Source: an uncultured Lachnospiraceae bacterium (GTDB taxonomy: Bacteria; Bacillota; Clostridia; Lachnospirales; Lachnospiraceae). From it: DNA of 64,000 bases. The position numbers were made by a program, and so were the translations under genes. The notes below the pieces were generated by a model. It saw nothing but the letters and a program-made list of their open reading frames with translations. It was not told the origin of the DNA and made no database searches. The stretch covers positions 1 through 64,000 of the forward strand of contig CAJUEX010000003.1 of NCBI GenBank assembly GCA_910585715.1, read 5' to 3'. The number at the start of each line of letters is the position of its first letter. Position 1 is the first letter of the stretch. Positions 49,176 through 58,175 of this stretch are shown piece by piece.

Positions 49176-50546
49176 TTACTCTAAATATTCTGATTTAATA
49201 TAACCCGTCTGTCCGTTATATTTAATTTTCGTCCAGCCATCTGCCTGCTTCATAATAAGCTCAAATTTCTCGCCCATATAAACAGTACCCAGTACTTTTC
49301 CATCAGTGCTGGCTGACTTACGCACTCTTACGGTTTCCTTTACGGTTACCTTCTCACCGCTGGAAGAAGAAGTGTCGCTTCCTGCCGAAGCATTTTCTTC
49401 CAGTGAAGGCTGCTCCGGAACAGTACCATCGTCCACCTTCAGGTATTCGCTCTTAACATATGCTTCCTGACCGTTGTAATCAATCCTGCTCCAGCCGTTC
49501 TCTTTCGATTCAAGCCTGGTTACCTTTGTGCCCAGTTCCAGCTTGCCCAGCTTGTCCGCATTTTCACTGTCAGAGCTTCTCACATTTACTGTATCCGTAG
49601 CTACTACTGTTTCTGATGCCTGGCCGGCAGATTCCGTTGCCTGCTGTCCGTCGTTCTCCTCAGGAGCTCCTTCTGCCTGTTCTTCTTTCTGTGCCATTTC
49701 TGCCTTTACTTCTGCTTCCAGCCTGTCAGAAAGACCATCCATAAATGTCTTTAAATCTCCGTCCTTGTCCAGTGCCTCGTTATATTTTACCTTTACTTTA
49801 TCAAATAAGGCTACGATTTCATCGGTTACTGCCAGTTCCTTAATATAATCAACTACCGATTCATCTAATTGCTCGTCTAACTGTCCATCATAAATGTAAA
49901 GATTCCCATCCTGGCCCGGGCTCATATAAAGGGTAATCAGCCCCGGCGCCGTAGTGCTTAATTCCTTGAACTTAATTTCATAGTACACAAATGCAACATA
50001 GGAATTATCAACCGGACCCGGCTTCGTATAAACATCTACATTCTCAAAGCTTTCAATATATGCGCTTCTCTTGGCTATTTTTAACAGCTCTTCTTCATCG
50101 CTGTGGTTCTTAATGGCCCTAATGGTGTCCGTATCACCGGAGGCAAGGGAGTTAAAATAAGTCTCCACCAGATTGTTCACAATATCAGTAGGATTTGCCG
50201 GCTCATTTACGGCAGCAGAAGTATCATCCTGTCCCTGTACTGGAAGAGCAGCGCCGCCATTTACAGTATTTACGTCATTTGCGCTTACTCCGTTGTCCGA
50301 TACCGCTCCGCCATCCCCCGTCTCATCCTTCTTCTTTCCTGTAAATACAAAAATGAGTACGATAATAACAATAACTGCTAAAATACTTCCTCCCACAATC
50401 GCTGCAAACATTTTATCATCTCTTAACCGGTCTGCAAAACTATTCACGGCTGACGGGCTCTTTTTTGAAGCTGCAGCCTTTCCCTGAGTATTATATTTTT
50501 GGATGTTTTGCTTTTGATTATTTTGCTTTTGATTATTCTGGCTCAT
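49176..50546 (-). CDS. Membrane-anchored protein with two bacterial SH3 domains
   Basis: A 456-residue type II membrane protein. Asn/Gln/Lys-rich cytoplasmic tail (NNQKQNNQKQN repeats), a membrane segment at about 50-72 (MFAAIVGGSILAVIVIIVLI), a middle extracytoplasmic domain (about 125-270), an Asp/Glu/Gln linker, and two SH3 type 3 repeats at the C-terminus, TVNVRSSDSENADKLGKLEL and TVRVRKSASTDGKVLGTVYM, each ending YNGQ.(A/G)Y(V/I)KSEYL. Such domains bind peptidoglycan or cell-wall polymers. It probably links membrane and wall; no enzymatic motif is seen. Confidence 0.82.
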   Translation of the reverse strand: MSQNNQKQNNQKQNIQKYNTQGKAAASKKSPSAVNSFADRLRDDKMFAAIVGGSILAVIVIIVLIFVFTGKKKDETGDGGAVSDNGVSANDVNTVNGGAALPVQGQDDTSAAVNEPANPTDIVNNLVETYFNSLASGDTDTIRAIKNHSDEEELLKIAKRSAYIESFENVDVYTKPGPVDNSYVAFVYYEIKFKELSTTAPGLITLYMSPGQDGNLYIYDGQLDEQLDESVVDYIKELAVTDEIVALFDKVKVKYNEALDKDGDLKTFMDGLSDRLEAEVKAEMAQKEEQAEGAPEENDGQQATESAGQASETVVATDTVNVRSSDSENADKLGKLELGTKVTRLESKENGWSRIDYNGQEAYVKSEYLKVDDGTVPEQPSLEENASAGSDTSSSSGEKVTVKETVRVRKSASTDGKVLGTVYMGEKFELIMKQADGWTKIKYNGQTGYIKSEYLE

Positions 50547-50592
50547 AATGTTCCTTTCTCATACCCTTCCTTCAGTACCCTAAAAAATTTAA

Positions 50593-50616
50593 GCGGATAT
50601 TCAAACTCCTATCCGC
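50593..50616 (-). terminator. Terminator after tRNA-Arg
   Basis: GCGGATA and TATCCGC pair around a 10-base loop; in the minus direction TTAAATTTTTT follows, 42 bp after the tRNA gene. Confidence 0.65.
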
Positions 50617-50657
50617 CTTTTCTGCCTGAAAACCGATATAAATACCAGTTTCAAAAA

Positions 50658-50729
50658 CGTACCCGAGAGGAATCGAACCCCCATCGGCTGAACCGGAATC
50701 AGCTGTTCTATCCGTTAAACTACGGGTAC
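50658..50729 (-). tRNA. tRNA-Arg (anticodon CCG)
   Basis: A complete 72-base cloverleaf on the minus strand: acceptor GTACCCG/CGGGTAC with discriminator G, D arm GTTT...GAAC, anticodon stem GCTGA/TCAGC with loop TTCCGGT (anticodon CCG, reading CGG), and T arm with TTCGATT loop. The 3' CCA is not encoded. It is the only tRNA in the window. Confidence 0.95.
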
Positions 50730-50873
50730 ATAGATGTTACAAAATTGTTACATCCATGACATCATAGCACACTTTCCCGAACATATCAAGTAAACTTTTA
50801 TTATTTCTTCTATTTTGACAACAGTTTAGCGCTCAGAAAGTTTTTTCCAGCTTAGCACTGCTGCAACCTATTA

Positions 50874-52643
50874 TTATTTTAACTCATTAGCAGTCATATA
50901 GTACTGGTAATATATTCCTTTTCGAGAAAGCAGGGACTCATGATTTCCCTCTTCCGCTATCCCGTCGTCCGTCAGCACTAAAATTCTGTCAGAATTTTTG
51001 ATGCTGGAAAGCCTGTGGGCAATGGTCAGAGTCGTCCTTCCTTCTGAAAGAGCAGCCAAAGACCTTGCTACTGCAAATTCACTTTCATTATCCAGAGCGC
51101 TGGTTGCTTCATCCAGAATAATAATGGGAGGATTTTTTAAAAATACCCTTGCAATGCTGATTCTCTGCTTCTGCCCTCCGGAAAGCTTCACTCCCCGTTC
51201 TCCCACATAGGTATCATAGCCATCCTTCAGTTCCCTGATGAACCCGTCCGCCCCGGCCCTTTCAGCCGCTTTTTCTACTTCTTCTCTTGTGGCGTCCTTT
51301 TTCCCGTAAGCAATGTTTTCAAAAACTGTGCCGGAAAATAAATAAACATCCTGCTGCACCATGCCGATATTTTCTCTCAGACTTTTTAATGTATAACTTT
51401 TAATATCCTTTCCATCCAGCGTAATCTTCCCCTCCGTCACATCATAAAACCGGGGAATCAGATTGCAAAGGGTCGTCTTTCCTCCTCCGGAGGGCCCTAC
51501 GATTGCTACTTTTTCCCCTGCCGCAATGGACAGGTTCAGATGGGCAAATACCTGATTGTGGTCGTCCGGATAGGCAAAGGTAACATCCTGAAACCGGATA
51601 TTTCCTTTAGGAGCTTTTAATTCACCGGCACCTGCTTCATCAAAAATCTCAATATCCGCATCCATGATTTCCAGAAATCTGGCAATTCCCGTCATCCCCC
51701 GCTGAAACTGCTCCGTAAATTCAATAATTTTACGAATAGTAGCAATCAGCGTAGTAACATAAAGCATATATGCCACTAAATCTCCGGGGTCTATCAATCC
51801 CCTGACCATGAAAGTACCTCCTGCCACCAATACGGCAAGATACATGATTCCGTCAAACAGCCTTGTAGATGTCTGGAAAGCAGCCATATAGCGGTAGCCT
51901 TCCTTTTTTGTCTTTAAAAAAACCTGATTGTCCTTATCAAACTTTTCCTTTTCCAATTCTTCATTGGCAAAAGCCTTTACTACCTTCTGCCCCAGCAGAC
52001 TGTCTTCAATTCTGGCATTCAGCTCCCCTATCTGCTTTCTCTGTTTTGCAAAAGCTGTCTTCATCCCTTTCCTGAGAGTCATACTGACAAGCAGCATGAC
52101 CGGTACGATTGCAAAAATAATAACCGTCAGCAGCAAATTAATTCTTGCCAGTATCAAAAAGCCAATTGCCGTCTTAATGCCGGCAATAAAAAATTCTTCC
52201 GGACAGTGATGGGAAAATTCTGTTACATCGAACAAGTCATTTGTAATCCGCCCCATAATCTGGCCTACCTTTGTATTATTATAATAGGTATTGGATAACT
52301 GCTGAAGATGGGCATAAGCATCCCTCCGCATATCCGTTTCCAGCTTTGCTCCCATGACATGACCCATATCCGCCATATAGTAATTGGCAATACAGTCCAC
52401 AATCCTAAGTCCTAAATAAACCAGACCCAGAATCAGTATGGTTCTGACGGAAAGCGCCGCCATGTTCCTTATTCCTTCATTGGTTATATATCGCATAATA
52501 AGCGGCAGTATCAATTCACAAAGTGTTGTAAGCGCCGCGCAAAACAAATCCAGAAACAGCGTTTTTTTATAAGGTCTGTAATAAGGTAAAAATCTCTTAA
52601 ATAGTTCTTTTGTAGTATATTCTTCTTCCGCCTGCTTTTTCAT
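50874..52643 (-). CDS. ABC exporter, membrane and ATPase domains fused
   Basis: A 589-residue half-transporter of the MsbA/YheI type. Six membrane helices lie in the first 310 residues. The ATPase has Walker A GPSGGGKTTL, Q-loop, signature LSGGQKQRIS, Walker B IIILDEATSALDNESE and H-loop IAHRLSS. As a single gene it probably works as a homodimer, exporting a lipid, peptide or drug. It sits between the tRNA and a DUF5688 gene with gaps on both sides. Confidence 0.9.
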   Translation of the reverse strand: MKKQAEEEYTTKELFKRFLPYYRPYKKTLFLDLFCAALTTLCELILPLIMRYITNEGIRNMAALSVRTILILGLVYLGLRIVDCIANYYMADMGHVMGAKLETDMRRDAYAHLQQLSNTYYNNTKVGQIMGRITNDLFDVTEFSHHCPEEFFIAGIKTAIGFLILARINLLLTVIIFAIVPVMLLVSMTLRKGMKTAFAKQRKQIGELNARIEDSLLGQKVVKAFANEELEKEKFDKDNQVFLKTKKEGYRYMAAFQTSTRLFDGIMYLAVLVAGGTFMVRGLIDPGDLVAYMLYVTTLIATIRKIIEFTEQFQRGMTGIARFLEIMDADIEIFDEAGAGELKAPKGNIRFQDVTFAYPDDHNQVFAHLNLSIAAGEKVAIVGPSGGGKTTLCNLIPRFYDVTEGKITLDGKDIKSYTLKSLRENIGMVQQDVYLFSGTVFENIAYGKKDATREEVEKAAERAGADGFIRELKDGYDTYVGERGVKLSGGQKQRISIARVFLKNPPIIILDEATSALDNESEFAVARSLAALSEGRTTLTIAHRLSSIKNSDRILVLTDDGIAEEGNHESLLSRKGIYYQYYMTANELK

Positions 52644-52806
52644 AATTCCTCTCCTGCTTTTTTCTCATATTTTCTGATTTATACATAATCAATTGCGAAA
52701 CACTCAACAGCCCCGATTTGCCTTGTAACACAAACAATATCACACGCCGGGCATTTGGCAATTGTCCATCTGATTTTTATAATATGGAAAAGTATACCAT
52801 AAAATC

Positions 52807-52832
52807 CTCTGCCGCACAAAGAAGCGGCAGAG
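52807..52832 (-). terminator. Terminator of the DUF5688 gene
   Basis: CTCTGCCGC and GCGGCAGAG pair perfectly around an 8-base loop, with GATTTTATGG after it in the minus direction. The rest of the 52644-52864 gap holds GGCATTTGGCAATTGTCCAT (about 52749-52769), related to a sequence at 15263-15392. Confidence 0.65.
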
Positions 52833-52864
52833 AATATTATATATGAAATTTCTGTTCAAAAATT

Positions 52865-53794
52865 CTATTCCAAAAGGATTCTTTCTTCCTCTTTATCATA
52901 ATAGTATGCGTGGTCTGAAAGAATTTCTTCTTCGGCAACCTCCAGTTCGTTGATTTCCTTCACCATCTCCGACATGCCTGCCAAATCCCTGCTGTCATAT
53001 TCCGGCACCAGAATCACTTCATGAACGCTGCTTGGCAGAATATAAAAATCCCTGCCGCAGGCAATGGCAAAATTCTTTAACAGATTGGGATATAATATGG
53101 AAGCTGCCCCGTACAGCTTTTCCTGATTGGACAGCACATACATGGATATCTGTCCTGAAGCCGGCTTTACCGCATCCATTGCCTTTCTCACATACTCCTT
53201 CCCTTCCTTTGGCAGCTTTTCTTCAAACTGCTCTCCCATAATCTCTTCTATGGACTTTATAAAATATGGCAGAAGGACCGGAGTATTCCTGGATGCCTGT
53301 TCGTAGAGCTCCTCCACTGTCACATTCCACATCTTTATATGTTCTTTATGAATCAGGATTGTAGCATTGCCGTATTCCTGCCTGAAAACAATACAGTAAA
53401 ATACAATAGCCAAATCCAGATAAGGAATAAAAGGAACGTCCTCTAACAATTTCCTGTTCCTTTCCTTATGGATTAATTTATATACTACCCGTTTTTTTAC
53501 CTGTTCATAATCCGAAAAAAATTCTGCATCCTCTAAAGGATGGTTTTTACAGCTTTTATATATAGTATAAATCTCTTTTATTACGTCTTCTATTTCCATT
53601 CCCTGAAGAAAGCGTTCATAAAAACAGTTTAAATAAATTGTAGGGGCAACCCTTTGCCCTTTTTCCCGAATTACCAGGCCTTCCATTTTTACACCGTTGT
53701 TTTTTTGTATGGTGCTTGTATGGACCTCTGCCTTTCCATCCATATAAGCGTTCATTTCTTTTTCTATTTCTTTAGTGAATTCATAAAATCTCAT
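52865..53794 (-). CDS. DUF5688 family protein
   Basis: A 309-residue soluble protein with the pattern of DUF5688: N-terminal FYEFTKEIEKEMNAYMDGKA, then KNNGVKMEGLVIREKGQRVA and PTIYLNCFYERFLQGM, and a middle PFIPYLDLAIVFYCIVFR. This family is common in Lachnospiraceae, often near mobile elements, but has no assigned function. Here it lies alone between an ABC exporter and efp. Confidence 0.75.
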   Translation of the reverse strand: MRFYEFTKEIEKEMNAYMDGKAEVHTSTIQKNNGVKMEGLVIREKGQRVAPTIYLNCFYERFLQGMEIEDVIKEIYTIYKSCKNHPLEDAEFFSDYEQVKKRVVYKLIHKERNRKLLEDVPFIPYLDLAIVFYCIVFRQEYGNATILIHKEHIKMWNVTVEELYEQASRNTPVLLPYFIKSIEEIMGEQFEEKLPKEGKEYVRKAMDAVKPASGQISMYVLSNQEKLYGAASILYPNLLKNFAIACGRDFYILPSSVHEVILVPEYDSRDLAGMSEMVKEINELEVAEEEILSDHAYYYDKEEERILLE

Positions 53795-53875
53795 AAAGCT
53801 TCCTCTTTTCTTTTATACTTTTACCGATTGCTTGTGAAACAGGCGAGAGAGTGCCCTGAGCCGGTAAAATACCCG

Positions 53876-53911
53876 AAAAGAAAAGACAATAGAAACATGT
53901 CCTATTGTCTT
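53876..53911 (-). terminator. Terminator of the aro-efp operon
   Basis: In the minus direction AAGACAATAG and CTATTGTCTT pair around a 9-base loop, with TTCTTTTC after it. It lies 35 bp after the efp stop codon. Confidence 0.8.
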
Positions 53912-53945
53912 GCAGCCTTTTAGATATCGAATGCAGTTTTGAGTC

Positions 53946-54503
53946 TTAAACTCTTGATAAATATTCTCCGGTTCTTGTATCGATTTTGATTACGTCATTT
54001 TGCTCTACGAACAATGGTACATAAACCGTTGCACCAGTTTCCACAACTGCCGGCTTTGTAGCGCCTGTTGCTGTATCTCCTTTAAAGCCCGGTTCTGTTT
54101 CTGTAATCTCTAACTCCACAAAAAGAGGCGGCTCAATGGCAAATACGCTTCCGTTATGAGAACATACCTTTACCATTTCATTTTCTTTTACGAACTTTAA
54201 GGCATCTCCAATTGTCTCTTTATTCAGGGCAATCTGTTCGAAGCTTTCCGTGTCCATAAAATTAAATAAATCGCCATCAGAATATAAATATTGCATTTCT
54301 TTTCTATCAATACGTGCCTGTGGACATTTTTCCGTGGGTCTGAAGGTTTTTTCCACTACACCGCCGCTTTTGATATTTTTAAGTTTGGTGCGGACGAATG
54401 CAGCGCCTTTACCCGGTTTTACATGTTGAAATTCAATGATCTGGAAAATATTGCCATCATATTCGATGGTAATACCATTTCTGAAATCACCAGCTGAAAT
54501 CAT
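53946..54503 (-). CDS. efp: Translation elongation factor P
   Basis: A 185-residue EF-P of normal length, relieving ribosome stalling at polyproline. Domain I holds FQHVKPGKGAAFVRTKLKN with the loop lysine that is modified in some bacteria; domain III ends with KIDTRTGEYLSRV. No lysine-modifying enzyme gene (epmA/B or ymfI) is near. It is 70 bp behind aroQ and closes the yqeG-aro run. Confidence 0.96.
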   Translation of the reverse strand: MISAGDFRNGITIEYDGNIFQIIEFQHVKPGKGAAFVRTKLKNIKSGGVVEKTFRPTEKCPQARIDRKEMQYLYSDGDLFNFMDTESFEQIALNKETIGDALKFVKENEMVKVCSHNGSVFAIEPPLFVELEITETEPGFKGDTATGATKPAVVETGATVYVPLFVEQNDVIKIDTRTGEYLSRV

Positions 54504-54573
54504 AATCTATTCCTCCTAAATATTCCTCGTTATAATTCTTTACTAGTTTATAATAAAAAGAAGCATTTTTCAA

Positions 54574-55005
54574 CTATTTTTTTATCAAATAGTCGATGGC
54601 ATGCAAATATCCTTCCAATCCCATGCCATAAATCTGATAATCACAGGCATCCTTTGTAACAGAATTCTTTCTGAATTCCTCCCTTTTGGTAATGTCTGAA
54701 ATATGAATCTCCACTTTTGGAATGGTGGTTATACTGGCAAGGGCATCCCGAATTGCATAACTGTAATGGGTGTATGCGCCCGGATTGATTACAATTCCTT
54801 CCGTGCCGTCAAAATAAGCATCCTGCAGCCGGTCAATAATGGCGCCTTCATGATTGCTTTGAAAGACTTCTATCTGACAATGTGCCTCTTCTCCCTTTTT
54901 TGCAATCATTTCCAAAAGTCCTTCATAATTAGTAGTACCATAGATTCCTTTTTCACGAATACCCAGAAAATTCAGATTGGGTCCGTTGATGACTAATATT
55001 TTCAT
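54574..55005 (-). CDS. aroQ: Type II 3-dehydroquinate dehydratase
   Basis: A 143-residue type II dehydroquinase of the shikimate pathway. NGPNLNFLG, the catalytic Tyr in GIYG, QSNHEG, NPGAYTHYS and the catalytic His in VEIHISDI are all present. It overlaps aroK by 4 bp (ATGA). Together with aroK and aroE it supplies three consecutive-type steps from dehydroquinate to shikimate-3-phosphate. Confidence 0.95.
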   Translation of the reverse strand: MKILVINGPNLNFLGIREKGIYGTTNYEGLLEMIAKKGEEAHCQIEVFQSNHEGAIIDRLQDAYFDGTEGIVINPGAYTHYSYAIRDALASITTIPKVEIHISDITKREEFRKNSVTKDACDYQIYGMGLEGYLHAIDYLIKK

Positions 55006-55508
55006 AAAATCTTTTCTCCTATTTCTTTCACGATTTCCTCAAACTCCTTACCATCAACATCCACGATGAACTGCGCTGCCTCTTCATACACTGCCGCCCG
55101 TTCTGACATCATAGTCCTTATTTTTTCTTTTGGATTATCTCCCTGAAGCAAAGGCCTTGTGCTGTCCTTTTGCAATCTTTCATAAATAGTGTCCGGCAGA
55201 GCACGCAGGTATATGACATGTCCAAGCTCCTTTAACAGCCTCCTGTTCTCACTGCGAAGCACCAGGCCGCCTCCAACCGCTATGATATACTCTCCGCTTT
55301 CCTTCATCAGTTCCTTTATACATGCCGTTTCCATATCGCGGAAATACGCTTCACCTTTCTCTTCAAAAAGCTCCGATATGGTCATATTTGCTTTTTTTTC
55401 GATGATTTTATCCGTATCGAGAAAAGGCTTCCGAAATGCATAGGACAGCCTTTTCCCCACAGTGCTTTTGCCGCATCCCATAAATCCGATTAAGATTATT
55501 TTACTCAT
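55002..55508 (-). CDS. aroK: Shikimate kinase
   Basis: A 168-residue shikimate kinase. Walker A GFMGCGKSTVGK, the substrate Asp in DTDK, GGGLVL and the lid motif STRPLLQGDNP are intact. It overlaps aroE by 8 bp and aroQ by 4 bp, so translation is coupled. Confidence 0.95.
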   Translation of the reverse strand: MSKIILIGFMGCGKSTVGKRLSYAFRKPFLDTDKIIEKKANMTISELFEEKGEAYFRDMETACIKELMKESGEYIIAVGGGLVLRSENRRLLKELGHVIYLRALPDTIYERLQKDSTRPLLQGDNPKEKIRTMMSERAAVYEEAAQFIVDVDGKEFEEIVKEIGEKIL

Positions 55509-56373
55509 GTATCTTCAATTCTTCCTTCATCCTGATTAATATTTCTTTTGCTGTTTTTTCCGAAATCTTTACATCATTCCACAATTCATATGCGATGATT
55601 CCCTGATACAAAAGCATTTTCAGCCCGTTCATGGCTCTGCCGCCATGAGCCTTCACCATAGACATAAACCTTGTTTCGTATGGATTATAAATCAAATCCA
55701 CCGCTGTTTCTATTTTGTCATAAAACGCTTCCTCAGAAATAACCACATCCTCCACATTAGGAGAAAGCCCTACACTGGTTGCCTGAATGGCAAGATATTT
55801 TCTATCCAGCAGCTTCCTGTAATCAGACAGCGCCATGGGAATTATCCTGTTTTCTTTATAAATTCCGTTTACCTCTTCTGCCACTGCCATTGCCTTTTCT
55901 ACAGACCGGTTCAATATGAATATTTCCTTTGCCTCCTGTTCCATGCAAAGCATTGCCACCGCTCTTGCTGCCCCGCCTGCTCCAAGCAGGATGATTGACT
56001 CTCCCTTTATGGTATAGTTTTCCGTCTCCATTGCCCGAAACAGCCCCGGCATGTCCGTATTAAAACCTTTATAACCCTTTTGTGTCCTGACCAGAGTGTT
56101 GACTGCCCCTATATTTTCCGCCAGCCTATCCATTTCCGCCAGACAGGGGATAACTGCGCTTTTATAAGGCACTGTAATATTCAGCCCATGTATGTTCAGG
56201 GCATAAGCCCCTTCCACCGCTTCCTTTATCCGGTTATTTTCTACCTGAAAAGGAACGTATACCAGATTTCTGTTTTCAATTTCCGCCAGATAATTATGTA
56301 TGACCGGCGACAGCGTATGCTCAACCGGATTCCCTATTAATCCGCATGTCAGGGTGCTTCCGTTAATTTTCAT
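55501..56373 (-). CDS. aroE: Shikimate dehydrogenase
   Basis: A 290-residue NADP-dependent dehydrogenase, reducing 3-dehydroshikimate. GLIGNPVEHTLSPVIHN, the catalytic Lys in ITVPYK, NTDMPG and the Rossmann motif LLGAGGAARAVA are present. The start at 56373 follows AAAGGAAG and lies inside the last codons of yqeG (11-bp overlap); a longer frame adds basic residues without a site. It heads the aro genes of the operon. Confidence 0.95.
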   Translation of the reverse strand: MKINGSTLTCGLIGNPVEHTLSPVIHNYLAEIENRNLVYVPFQVENNRIKEAVEGAYALNIHGLNITVPYKSAVIPCLAEMDRLAENIGAVNTLVRTQKGYKGFNTDMPGLFRAMETENYTIKGESIILLGAGGAARAVAMLCMEQEAKEIFILNRSVEKAMAVAEEVNGIYKENRIIPMALSDYRKLLDRKYLAIQATSVGLSPNVEDVVISEEAFYDKIETAVDLIYNPYETRFMSMVKAHGGRAMNGLKMLLYQGIIAYELWNDVKISEKTAKEILIRMKEELKIHE

Positions 56374-56902
56374 TTTGTTCCGTCTTCCTTTTTTTATTTT
56401 TATCCAGACTTTTCTTATAAAAATAAAGCACAATCCACTCCAGCCGCCGCTTCAGCACAATCTGGATTTCCTCTTTGGGATGAATGGGTTTTACCAGATA
56501 ACTGGTAATGCCGGTTCTTTTGGCTCCCCATACGTCCGTAAAGAGCTGGTCGCCTACAAACAAAGTGCTTTCCTTATCAGTTCCCATCAGCTCCATTGCT
56601 TTTTCATAATTTTTCACGCCAGGCTTTCCGGCCTTATAAATATACCTTGTATGAACCTGCTTTGCAAAGGATTTTACTCTTGGCTCCTTATTATTTGACA
56701 ATAACATGGTCTCCATTTCCAGTTTATGAAGCCGCAAAAATAGTGCCCTGCTCCTTTCATCAGCTGGCGCCCCGTGTGGCACTAATGTATTGTCTATATC
56801 AAATATGACTCCACGGATTCCCCGGCTTTTTAACTGTTCAAAGTTAATCTGATAAGTAGAATCTATGTAGTTGTCCGGATAAAATTGCTTCAATATGCTC
56901 AT
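56363..56902 (-). CDS. yqeG: YqeG-family HAD-type phosphatase
   Basis: A 179-residue HAD phosphatase. Motif I VIFDIDNTLVPHG with the nucleophile Asp, motif II LLSNNKEPR, and motif III LFVGDQLFTDVWGAKRTG match the YqeG/PGPMT1-like family (phosphatidylglycerolphosphatase-type in eukaryotic relatives). The bacterial role is not settled. The start at 56902 is normal. It is the first gene of the yqeG-aroE-aroK-aroQ-efp run; linkage of yqeG with aro genes is common in clostridia. Confidence 0.88.
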   Translation of the reverse strand: MSILKQFYPDNYIDSTYQINFEQLKSRGIRGVIFDIDNTLVPHGAPADERSRALFLRLHKLEMETMLLSNNKEPRVKSFAKQVHTRYIYKAGKPGVKNYEKAMELMGTDKESTLFVGDQLFTDVWGAKRTGITSYLVKPIHPKEEIQIVLKRRLEWIVLYFYKKSLDKNKKRKTEQNEN

Positions 56903-56972
56903 GGTTCTAGTATAAAAAACAGCGGTGAGAATTGCAAGGTATTTTTTAGCTGTTTCTGTGGCAATGTTGCCG

Positions 56973-57190
56973 TGGCAATTCAGCCCTCAGCTATCCAGAC
57001 AGACACCGGGACGGGAATTTCACAGAACATGTTTCCGCGTCGCCACGCTCTCACTCTGATAAAAACGCAGCAGTGCTAAGCTCGAAAGGACCTCGCTAAG
57101 CGCTGGCGATTTTATAAGGGCTCCTTCAGAAACATGTTCTGTGAAATTCCCGTCCCGGTGTCTGTCTGGATAGCTGAGGCTGAATTGCCA
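56973..57190. repeat. Long inverted repeat with 62-bp arms and 93-bp spacer
   Basis: Arms at 56973-57035 and 57129-57190 match in inversion at all positions except one extra C. The spacer is itself foldable, with CGCCACGC and GCTAAGCGCTGGCG pieces. It fills the gap between yqeG and nrdR (56903-57275), which has no gene. The geometry is the same as at 13050-13271, but the sequence is unrelated. Confidence 0.85.
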
Positions 57191-57275
57191 CTAAGTTATG
57201 GTAAAAACATATCAATTTCTTATATGCACAAAAATCCCCTCTCTTCCACCAATATTGAAAGAGAAGGGAATACAC

Positions 57276-57728
57276 TCATCTGTCAAGAACGCTTTTCAAT
57301 TCATCCATAAAAGTATTGATATCCTTAAATTCACGGTAAACAGAAGCAAATCTCACATAAGCAACTGCTTCTAAGTCTTTTAATTTATTCATGACCAGTT
57401 CGCCGATAACGTTGCTGGAAATTTCTTTCTCTTCCATATTGAAGATTTCCGTTTCCACTTCATCTATCAACTGGTTAATCTGATTGGCGCTGATAGGGCG
57501 CTTATGGCATGCTCTTAACACTCCGGCCTCAATCTTGGAACGGTCATAAGTCTCCCTGTTATTATCCTTCTTAATAATAATAAGAGGTATAGTCTCCACC
57601 TTTTCATAAGTTGTAAATCTCTTGTCACATTCATCACAGACCCTGCGCCTTCTGATGGAATTATTCTCTTCAGCCGGTCTTGAATCAATTACCCTGGTAT
57701 TCTCATGGCCACAAAACGGACACTTCAT
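57276..57728 (-). CDS. nrdR: Transcriptional repressor NrdR
   Basis: A 150-residue NrdR, which represses ribonucleotide reductase genes when its ATP-cone senses dATP. Zinc ribbon MKCPFCGHE ... RRVCDECDKRF, then the ATP-cone VIKKDNNRETYDRSKIEAG-like segment and NVIGELVMNKLKDLEAVAYV. Length is exact for the family. The start follows AGGGGGGA. It lies upstream of ymxH in the same direction. Confidence 0.95.
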   Translation of the reverse strand: MKCPFCGHENTRVIDSRPAEENNSIRRRRVCDECDKRFTTYEKVETIPLIIIKKDNNRETYDRSKIEAGVLRACHKRPISANQINQLIDEVETEIFNMEEKEISSNVIGELVMNKLKDLEAVAYVRFASVYREFKDINTFMDELKSVLDR

Positions 57729-57874
57729 ATGTGCTCCCCCCTATTCTATTCTTTATGGAACCGAATGCCCCCTGCTTTTATAAGCTGTCAGGAATTCTCA
57801 CCACAAGCATAAGCTCATTATATAGGAAAAAGCGCTTTATGTCAACTAATTAATGGGAATCATTGTACGAATTT

Positions 57875-58102
57875 TTATATATTTACCAGAATGATATCCG
57901 GTCCAATCTGCTTTATATCCTTAAATGGAATAACCGTTTCATCATTGCCGCTGAAAAAGCCGCAGAAGCAAAAAGCCGGCTTTACGATTATCTTACATAT
58001 ACAGCCATTGCATGGGTCAAATTCCAAATCCTTCACATGGCCTAATTTTCTGCAGTCCCGTATGCTGATTACTTCCTTCTCACACAGTTCGCTAAAGCGC
58101 AT
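57875..58102 (-). CDS. YlmC/YmxH-family sporulation protein
   Basis: A 75-residue PRC-barrel-like protein starting MRFSELCEKEVISIRDCRKL, then DLEFDPCNGCICKIIVK, ending IPFKDIKQIGPDIILVNI. This matches the short YlmC/YmxH proteins named for a sporulation link in Bacillus. The function is not established. The start at 58102 lies 9 bases after AGGTGGT; an ATG two codons earlier is closer. The Cys-rich middle could bind metal. Confidence 0.82.
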   Translation of the reverse strand: MRFSELCEKEVISIRDCRKLGHVKDLEFDPCNGCICKIIVKPAFCFCGFFSGNDETVIPFKDIKQIGPDIILVNI

Positions 58103-58175
58103 AAGCATAAGACCACCTAATCACTTTTTCTTATTTTATGCAGATATTGCTTTTTTGTTCCATGTTTATAACAGT

